In this document: piece after piece, positions 55,791 to 64,000 of the stretch
How the letters are laid out: every line of letters begins with the position of its first letter
Position numbering within the stretch: the stretch's first letter is position 1
Assembly: GCA_023105745.1 (NCBI GenBank)
Contig: JALGQZ010000004.1
Coordinates: 32,671,816-32,735,815, forward strand
From: Austropuccinia psidii
Taxonomy: Eukaryota; Basidiomycota; Pucciniomycetes; Pucciniales; Sphaerophragmiaceae
Length of the DNA stretch: 64,000 nt
Direction of reading: 5' to 3'
Notes under the pieces: model-generated
What the model was told of the DNA's origin: nothing
Seen by the model: only the letters and a program-made list of their open reading frames with translations
Database searches by the model: none
Program-made: the position numbers and the translations under genes

Positions 55791-57629
55791 TGTAAGGTGT
55801 GGATATGAAACTTTGATTAAAAATCAAGTACTTTTCCTGTCCTCAAAATCTGTATAAGGTAAAAATCAATTAAAAATAGTAAGAGATATCATGTTTAAGA
55901 GAAAACACGCCAATTTTATTGTTTATAGCTTTATTAGTATAAAATAATAATAATTATAAAGATTTATTGTTTTAGAAACAATAAAAATTTATCCAAAAAT
56001 ACTCTACAAGAGATATTTAAGGCTACAAAAGATTCTTCTTCAAGAGAAATTTCAATTGGAATTAATTGAGAAAAGAACTGCAAGCAATTGATTAAAGAAC
56101 AGAGTATTTAAAAAGAATATTAAAGTCAAAACACGCCCAAAAGTGACCAGAGTGAATTTGGAAGCAAAGTGACAAAGTTAACAGTGATGAAAGATGCTTT
56201 AATTCACTTTTGGGGTGGTTCAGGGGTAAAAATGATTATAAGAGTTACAAAAAATGATTATAATGATTTTTTCACATGGTTAAAAGGTTTAAAATGATTT
56301 AAAAAAGGTGGTTGTAATCTTTTATTGATTGGTTTAACAGTGTTTAAACTAATTATAAAAGGAAAAGATTCTCACATGAAGAGAAAAGTGGGGCAAAGAA
56401 GACATTCTTTTATAGCCATCAATTTTCTTACTCCAAAAGTAAAATTTACTCTTGTTAGTCGTGACTAACAGTCTGACAACAGAAAAGCCAATTATGGCAT
56501 CATTGAACCCTAGTTTCGACCAAAAAGGGCTGGTTTAAGCCATTTTTAGCAATTTTGAGCCATTTTAGACCCTTAAATCAGCCATTACTATAGCAATACC
56601 TGGTCTAGAGCCTTCAAAGCACGTCAGAATGTGTGTAAGAGGCGTAGAAACCAGTTAAAACTGTTTTTACTAACATTGTTTTAACTTAAGGGTAGTTTTA
56701 CCCTCTTGGCAGCAGTTAAAACCACCCTGGTTGGTATCAAAACCTCATCATCAATTGAGTCACAGACCCTGTGACTCAATACCAGGCCAAAAGTGATGAA
56801 CCTTTGCATGGATTTTGACATCCCATGCCAGTCAGCAAGGATTTTGGAGGTCTGGATCCCCCTTAGAGCTAGAGTTCCTTTTCTTCCCCAATTTTAATCT
56901 TTCCAATTTATTTTTTCCTTTAATTCCTCATCATGTATTATAATTGTAATTTACATATGTAATTCAATTGAATTGTACAGTACAATACAGTAATAATTGA
57001 TACCCCATATGTAAATCAAGGTTCACTTATGTAATACATGTGCACATTTTGACAATTCAATTGAATTCAATTGAAAATACTTCAATTCCTCATAGCTTCT
57101 AAACTATACACAACACCTCAATTTTAACACAAAAATTGATGGTTAACACCACATGTGGTGTGAATTAAATTAAAGTTTTGAGGATTTTCAATTTTTGTAT
57201 TGAAAATGCTAAAAACTTAATTTAAGCTTACTTAGAGTTGAGTTACAAAAATTTCACTCAGAGGTGACCCCACCTAATTTTTTATGAGGTATCAAATGCC
57301 AAAATAAGTTTTATATGTTTATTTATTGAATAAAAAGTTATAATATATTTTATATAAATTTTTACCAAAAATATTTTAATTTCATAATTTTTATTAAAAA
57401 TTCATTTTTACATAATTTTTACAAGTAAAAATGAATTTTCATAATTTTAAATATTATTGTAATTTTATTTATAAATTATAATTAAGTTTTGATTTTTAAA
57501 AATATAAATTTGTATTTATATTTTAAATGTTTATTTTTATAATATAAATAAATTTATTTTACTTATATTTATATCTTAATTCATCTCTTGTGGTTTTTTG
57601 GGTATATGAAAATACCTCTAAGGCTCACA
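55791..57629 (-). repeat. Family C 3' LTR (right copy), 1,839 bp
   Basis: TGTAAGGTGTGG at 55791 to GGCTCACA at 57629, colinear with 736-2539. On the element strand it begins TGTGAGCCTTAGAGG, close to the family A start TGTGAGCCTTGAGG, so A and C are related families. The polypurine tract on the minus strand (AGAGGGAGGGAA) is at 57630-57641. Confidence 0.9.
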
Positions 57630-57652
57630 TTCCCTCCCTCTAAGAAAGAATA

Positions 57653-60600
57653 TTACTTTGTAATATTGTTATTTCTAGTGTGTCTGAACCTTCTTAAAAG
57701 TTTAGTACCTTCAGGTATGTCTTTTTATGGAAACCATTCATCTTCACAAGTTGGGTCACTGTACCTAACAAGGTATTCCCTTACTTTGTTTGTTCTCAAC
57801 TTACTTTCTTTGAGAACTTTGGTAGTTCTCTTACTACCAGATGACTCAATAGGAGGTATAACTTGGGAAACTTTATTCCTCAAGGGGAATTTTTCAGCAT
57901 CACTAAATTTATATGGCTTTATCAAGCTCACAGGAAATGTAGGATGCTTATTGCTAAGTTCTTCAGATAACTCTACTTTAACAGCATTTTCTCCATGGAG
58001 GGCCTTAATAACAAAAGGTCCTGCAAAGAAGTCCTTCAGCTTTTTACATCCTTTGATGTTATTAAAGTTAGTAGTGGATACAAGAGCTGAGTCCCCCACT
58101 TTGAAATCTGGAGTTGCATGTGATTTATCCCATTTGTCCTTAGCATATGCAAAAGAGTCCTCCATGCACCTTACTGCATGCTTTCTAGCTTTGTCTAGCA
58201 TTCCTTTGAAGCTAGCAGCTGTGGGATGTATTTCAATTAAATCTTTCCTCAAGGAATCTTGGGGTAATTTGGGATTCCATCCTTTTTCTAGAATAGCAGG
58301 AGTTTTATTGGTACTGGCATGGATAGATGTTTTATATGCTAATTCCAGTGCTGGCAACAGAGTACACCAATCATGGGTACATCCATCACAATCTTTTAAT
58401 TCAAGGCCATATGCACAAAATCTCCTTACCATGTCCTCTAAGGTTTGTATCATCCTTTCAGCTATACCATAAGTATGTGGGTGGTAAGCTGTAGAGAAAG
58501 ACAGCTGAGTGCCAAATAATTGGTGAAAATTTGTCCATAGCGCTGAAGTGAATTTGGGATCCCTATCACTAATGATATTTAAAAATATGCCAGTCCATGA
58601 CACTACTCTATTCCATATCAGAAGAGCTGTATCCATGGCTGTATCATCCTTGTGACATGGTAAAAAGATTGGAGTTTTACTGAATCTGTCCACAATTACT
58701 AGGAAATCATTATAACTTCTGTCACCTCCTGGTGGTAGTCCAGTTACCCAATCCATATGGACAGTTTCCCAAGGTCTGCTTGGTTCTTAGATTTTTATCA
58801 TATTTCCAAGTCTCTTGCCAGTGGATTTATTTGCCTTTTGGCATCTGTCACAGGTTTTGCAATAATCTGCAACATCATTCTGCCACATTGGCCACCATAT
58901 GCAAGTAGTTACTTTCTCTCTTGTTCTGTCTTCAGACAGATTTCCTGCAAAGGGGCTATAATGGCATTCTTTTAGTACAAGATTGATTAAAGACCTGTCC
59001 ACAACTGCCATGCCACATGTGTGCTTGGTCCTGTGGTAAATTATACCATCCAGTAGGTGAAATCTTCCTTCATCATAAAATATTTTCCATACTTCATCCA
59101 AGGCATGTATTAGAAAGTTGTCTTTACAGTCTTTGTTAAGTAATTGGCATAAGATGCTACAATTCTTATCTTGAGTGTAACTATTTCTGACTTCTTCAAA
59201 GAAGGTGGTGTTCAAGTCTGTAACACTTATTCCTTCTATTGAGATTTGTGGTGAAGCTTCTTCTGGGACACAAGCAGGATTATCAATATTATTTGGTATT
59301 GCCATCTGCTTAGTCCATCTGCATTCTTATGAATATTCCCATCCTTATGAACAATAGTCATATTGCCTCTGTATTCTTGTATGGCTATTTGCCATCTGGG
59401 AATATGTCTGTTGGGTGTTTTCATGTTTAAAAGTGATTTGACAGCTGTACAATCTGTTATCACCTAAAAAACACATCCTTCCAAGAAGTAGTTTAATTTT
59501 TCCAAGGCCCAGACAAGGAATAGACATTCCATTTGACTTGCTCCATGTCTGGCTTGAGTTGGTTTGATTTGCCTGGATATGAAACATATGGGTCCTTCTA
59601 CAGGTTTATCATTTATGATCTGAACTTGGTGAAGTGCAGCACCCAGCCCATCTCCTGATGCATCAATATACAATTTAAAAGGCAATTTGAAGTCTGGCAT
59701 CAGTAAGAGTGGAGCAGTGGTCAAGGCTTCTCTTAGAGACTCAAAAGCTTTGACTTTGTCAACAGTCATTTCAAATACTGTGTCTTTGTCACACAATTTA
59801 TAAAGTGGTCTTGCTATGGATGCAAAATATTTAATGGGCTGCCTGTAATATCCTGCAAAACCTAAGAGTGACTGAATTTCCTTCTTGTTCTGAGGCATGG
59901 GTTTTAGCAATACTGCTGAAACTTTGTTTTTGTCAATTCCAAGGGACAAACCAGATACAACATGTCCTAGTGCTTTAAGTTCCTTAAATCCAAAATGGCA
60001 TTTCTTCAAGGAGATTTTCATGTTTACTGATTGAATTTTTGTCAAACCTCTGGAAAATCTGTACATGTGCTCCTCCCAAGTTTTGGAACAGAAAATAATG
60101 TCATCAATGTAAATGATTAACCATCCCTCTGAAAGTTCTTCAGGGAAGATTTCATTCATCATTCTTTGGAAGTGTGAAGGTGCATTTTTGATACCAAAGG
60201 GCATTCTTAAATATTCATACACTCCACAATGAACAATAATTCTCAAATATTTTCTTGCTCTTGGTGTCACCACATTTTGATGGAATCCCTTAAGGGCATC
60301 CATAGTGGCTATATACAATGCTTGAGATATTCGATCCAGTGCAATTTGGATTTTTGGTATTGGGTATCTGTCTGGTACAGTGTAAGTGTTCAGAGCTCTA
60401 AAGTACCCAGCCATTCTAGATTTTCCATTATGCCATGCCACTATGACTGGTGTCGTTATTTCCACTTACTCATTGTGGCCAACTTTTCTTATTACACCAA
60501 GGTCTAGAAGTTCTTTGATATGAGTTTCCAGAGCTTCTCTTGACTTGGGACTTGCTGGATATGCAGGTCTTCTCAAGAGGGGTGGATAAGGTCTCTCAAT

Positions 60601-63000
60601 ATTAAGAATGATGTCAACTTCATGAGCAATAATTGCTCTTAGAGGTTCTTTGTCTGAAGCAAATGTTCCTCTGTGGTCATACAAAAGGGAAGAAAGTTCA
60701 TTTTCTTGTTTATCAGTTAGATGAAGGCTAATTTCAGCTTCATTTGACTGTTCAGACTTGAATTTCTCTAACTCTAAGTTTACTGGTGATACTTTGTTCA
60801 CTGTAATTTGTCTTTTAAATGCTAAAAAGGCAAGTTTTTGGTGCTTATTGTCTCCAATAGTAAAGTATCTGTCTTTGTTGTTATGTAAATCTATCCCATA
60901 CATGATTAAATAGTCATTTCCCAATATAAAATGGGTACTACAGCAGTTTTCAATAACAAAAAATTAAACTGTGATTCTTAAATTCCCATCAATGTGTGGG
61001 AATATTACATTGGTCTCAAAAATTCCCAATGCTTTCATTGGATTACTTGCACTATTGAATTTTATACCATCAATTGGTAACAATTGGTCTTAATAATTTG
61101 GTACACAAGTTTTAAGAAAAGACTTTCCAACACAAGAGCAGAAGGCTCCTGGGTCAAGCAAACGTTTGGTGGGCTTGTTGTCAACCACCACTTCTGTTAT
61201 ACAGGAGTTACCAGCTGCATAACCCTTCCCTCTGTTTGCTTTGGTTTTCATTAGTTGTGCATCTTAAATTTTTGATAAATCAAGTTGACCATTGCTCAAT
61301 TGTGGCAAGTGGGAATAAGATTCCATGATGTAAAGAGTGGCATTGAAATCTTCTATATCTTTTGAAGATTCAGAAAATATGGATGACTTATCATCTGAAT
61401 TGTCTTCAATTATGTCATCTTTTTCAACATCAGGTTCCTTTTCAATATCAATTTCGTTGATTTTCCCACTTTTTTGACATGTATTGGCTAAATTGGTGGT
61501 GCTTTGGAAAATATGGCACTTTCTGACTGTACCTGCAGATTTATACTTAACATTACTAGAATTTTCTTTGGGGTTTTTGTCCACAGAATCTTTTCAAGGT
61601 GTATTAAACCTTGTTTTGAGATTTGCCCTACTTGAACCAATTTTGGTTCTGGTGGTTACTTGTCCTGATATATTGATAATATCCTCTGCTGAAGATTGGT
61701 CAGTAGTCCTGCTTTTGACAGCATGCTCCAAGTCACCCACACATTGTCTCAGAATTTTTCCATGGATCATAAATTCTGACATTTCAGGATATAATGCTGT
61801 TAATCTGTCTTTTTGTTGGCAAAACCATGGTAAAGCTTTGTCTTTATCAGCATTAAATTTGTCAGATTCAAAGGCTGTTTCCACTTTAAACCTTCAAGCA
61901 TCATTGGCCCATTTGTTGTTAATTTGGGTTTTCCACCAAGTCCAACTTTGGTGTCCATGTGCTTGTCTCAATTTGATATACCATCTGTGAGCTGATTTGG
62001 TAAATAGGGTGTTAAACCTGGCTGTTACCAATCTGTCTGGTAACTCAAAATCTTCTTTTATCATGTCAATACCTGTGATGAATTCCATATGGTCATATTC
62101 TCCTTCACCACTGAAGTGAGGCCATTCCTTAAGTTTTGGAACTTCTTTCAAGAGTGCTTGGCCCATTGTTGATTCCAAGTTATGAAAAGAAGTAGAAAAT
62201 TCATTTTTTAATTGAGAATTTTCAATATCCAATACTTGTGGATTGGGAATCCGTGTAACCTCATTTTGATTCACAGGTGTAGACATTCTTGGTAAGGTGT
62301 TTATTAGTTGTTCAATATCATTCATTTTACTATTGTTACACCTTTTTGAATTTCTTAATTCATGCTGTAAGCTTTGTATAGAGGTTATTACATTCTTTTT
62401 ATGATCATCCTCTTTATATGTCAGCTCATTCCATAATTCTGTTTTTTTAGTATTATCAGATATAACTTCATTTAAATTTATTGTTAATTTTGATATTTCT
62501 TCTTTTGAGGTATCAAAACACTTTTTCAAGGCAATTATATGTGTCTTTACTTCAGTAAATGATTTTGAAATATCATCAAGAGCTTTCTTATTATCATCTT
62601 TGATATTATTTATGGCTGGTTTTATTCTTGTGTCAATCATATCATCAATATTGAATTTAGAATATTTGTCTGTCAATTCCTCAATAATGGCAGATTGTTT
62701 ATTTATCTTATTTCAAACAGAATTATCATTATTGGTAGTTTTAATTGTTCTTGAAACTTTTTCAAAACATTTAAGTGTTTCATTGATTTGGCTCAGACTC
62801 AAGTTATGTGTTTTCCAATTGTCACAAATTGATGTATTTTTATCAGAAAGATGACTTTTTACATCAGTTATAGCTTCATACAACTCTGGAATAGAATCAA
62901 AAATATCAGAAATCATTTCTGATATTTTAATCTGGCTTCCTCTTTCTTTTGTAATTCCATCATTGTTCTGGCCATCTGAAACACATTTTCCATGGCATCC
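57653..63000 (-). pseudogene. Family C Gag-Pol (broken)
   Basis: Minus-strand gag-pol, mostly in one frame from about 62950 down to TAA 57655-57653, with many stops: about 61893-61885, 61593-61585, 61263, 60468-60466, 59466-59464, 58786 and near 57725. One frameshift lies near 59300. Visible are the Gag core (WPHFSGEGEYDHMEF, WYIKLRQAHGHQSWTWWK), a decayed zinc knuckle (CHIFQSTTNLANTC: second Cys and His both lost), reverse transcriptase with intact YIDD ([11 protein letters not shown]), RNase H ([14 protein letters not shown]), integrase ([28 protein letters not shown]) and the EYLVRYSDPTCEDEW tail. The protease region (61260-60925) is badly decayed. It is close to family A in order and sequence. 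Confidence 0.88.
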
Positions 63001-63993
63001 TTTAGCCTTGGCTGTAAGGCTTTGGGGCTGGTGCCTTCCCTTTGCCGTTGTTTGGAGCTTGTGGCTGCTTTTTCACGTTGGAATTGCTTCTTCTGGCCAC
63101 TGGGGCTGTTTTTGGCACTTGCTTGGGTGGTGGAGGGTTGTTTTTCCTCCATTCTAATGTCAAGAGCATCATGTTTTTCTTCTCCATCAATGGATGCCAT
63201 CCATTGAGCAATTTGCAAGTATTGGGATGGCCCAAGAGCGTTCTTACAGTCAGGTAAGAATTCATGCACAGATCTGCAAGGATCTGGTACTCCTTGTACT
63301 GCAGGGCATTGTTGTATGCTTTGTGGCTGGCTTTGTATATGTCCACGGAGGCTTCTTGTGGCGGTGTCAGCTCTTTGTGAAGGTAAAATGGTATTATCAG
63401 TATTGGAATGAACTATTTTAGTTGTTTGGAAGTCATCAACTGACCCTTTTCTTTCTGTACCTGGTTGGCTTCTGCCATAATCACGTCTATTACCTTTCTG
63501 GGAGCTGCTTGGGGGTTATAGCTGGCTCCTAATCTAGTTGAAGGCATATTTTATGATTAAAAAGGCTTAAAATAGTATTTTTATGTCAAATACCTTACTA
63601 TTGGCCAAATTCTTAGCTTTCTGAAGGGTATTACTTATATCCAAGTCAATCAATTCAGAAGATATTGGTTCAGGTTGGTTATTTTGAGTCACAATAACAG
63701 TACTATTGTGGTCTGAATTAACAGTACTGGCAGGGATAATGCTGGTGACTGTTGAGGCTGTTTCAATGTTCTCTTGTCTTACCACGTTGTCAGAAACTAA
63801 AATTATTGAAAAAGCCAATCAATTAAGTAAAAAAAGGTTATTTCAAAAATAGAAATAAAAATATAAGCCTCACTTATAATATGAAGAAAAAATTATTTTT
63901 TATTTTTTTTTTAAATTTTTCAATATAAGAGAAAAGGTTTAAAAAAGAGTAAAAAATATGTCACAGGTAAAATATCATGGCTGGGCCCCCAAA
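63001..63993 (-). pseudogene. Family C gag N-terminal region and leader (right copy)
   Basis: Two overlapping minus-strand frames (63346-63002 and 63269-62913) together carry the gag N-terminal part: AYNNALQYKEYQILADL, TLLGHPNTCKLLNGWHPL, then VFQMARTMMELQKKEE. The same blocks occur in family A in the +1 frame at 16989-17573 (SFLGQEKTIEILGGWSPL, VFNMARTLMEF). A further frame at 63818-63567 has no recognisable domain. The leader next to the LTR reads TTTGGGGGCCCAGCC on the minus strand, the candidate primer-binding site. Confidence 0.65.
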
Positions 63994-64000
63994 TGTAAGG
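63994..64000 (-). repeat. First bases of family C 5' LTR (right copy)
   Basis: The window ends with TGTAAGG, the LTR boundary word seen at 736 and 55791 in the same CCCAAA-TGTAAGG context as at 736. The LTR continues beyond the window. Confidence 0.75.

Noticed and set aside
1..64000. CRISPR arrays, operons, rRNA, bacterial-type promoters
   Set aside because: None visible; the sequence is eukaryotic repeat DNA.

Overview
The window is eukaryotic, fungal DNA packed with transposable elements. There is no bacterial gene organisation: the intact genes have short introns (60-68 bp), the tRNA-like genes look intron-bearing, and there are long-LTR Ty3/gypsy and CACTA DNA transposons. The gag and pol proteins look to me like families abundant in the myrtle rust Austropuccinia psidii (Pucciniales). 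That species call is recognition from memory, not a search. I see no host metabolic gene.

Layout. (1) 1-2539: 5' end of a minus-strand gypsy element (family C), inserted into pol of a plus-strand gypsy element (family A, fragment 2540-4861). (2) 4862-24549: the rest of a family A array in LTR-internal-LTR form. Its middle LTR is split by a complete minus-strand family B chromovirus (5804-15225) with a 5-bp ACAAC target duplication. The A array itself sits inside the transposase of a CACTA element (I). (3) 24550-30126: CACTA I, decayed. (4) 30467-51927: four tRNA-like genes (T1-T4) in alternating orientation, about 1 kb apart. T2, T3 and T4 are each split inside the D-arm/box A by a CACTA element: II (31580-41160), III (42355-50906) and IV (from 51928). 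(5) 52582-55790: a B-related element (B') inserted in CACTA IV, carrying an antisense Zn(II)2Cys6-like gene. (6) 55791-64000: a second minus-strand family C element inserted in B'.

Most interesting result. Removing CACTA II or III together with one copy of its 3-bp target duplication rebuilds, in both cases, an exact 78-nt tRNA-like gene. The two rebuilt genes differ at one base. CACTA IV enters at the same tRNA nucleotide as CACTA II. I know of no described CACTA family that targets tRNA box A.

CACTA II and III each carry two apparently intact convergent genes: a three-exon Tnp2-like transposase (941 and 933 aa) and a three-exon second protein of unknown family (578 and 545 aa). CACTA III also carries a three-exon GRF-zinc-finger gene and a small two-exon helical-protein gene, tail to tail. 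The retroelements hold most of the DNA but nearly all are broken. The likely order of events is: tRNA array, then CACTA insertions, then A and B', then B and C.
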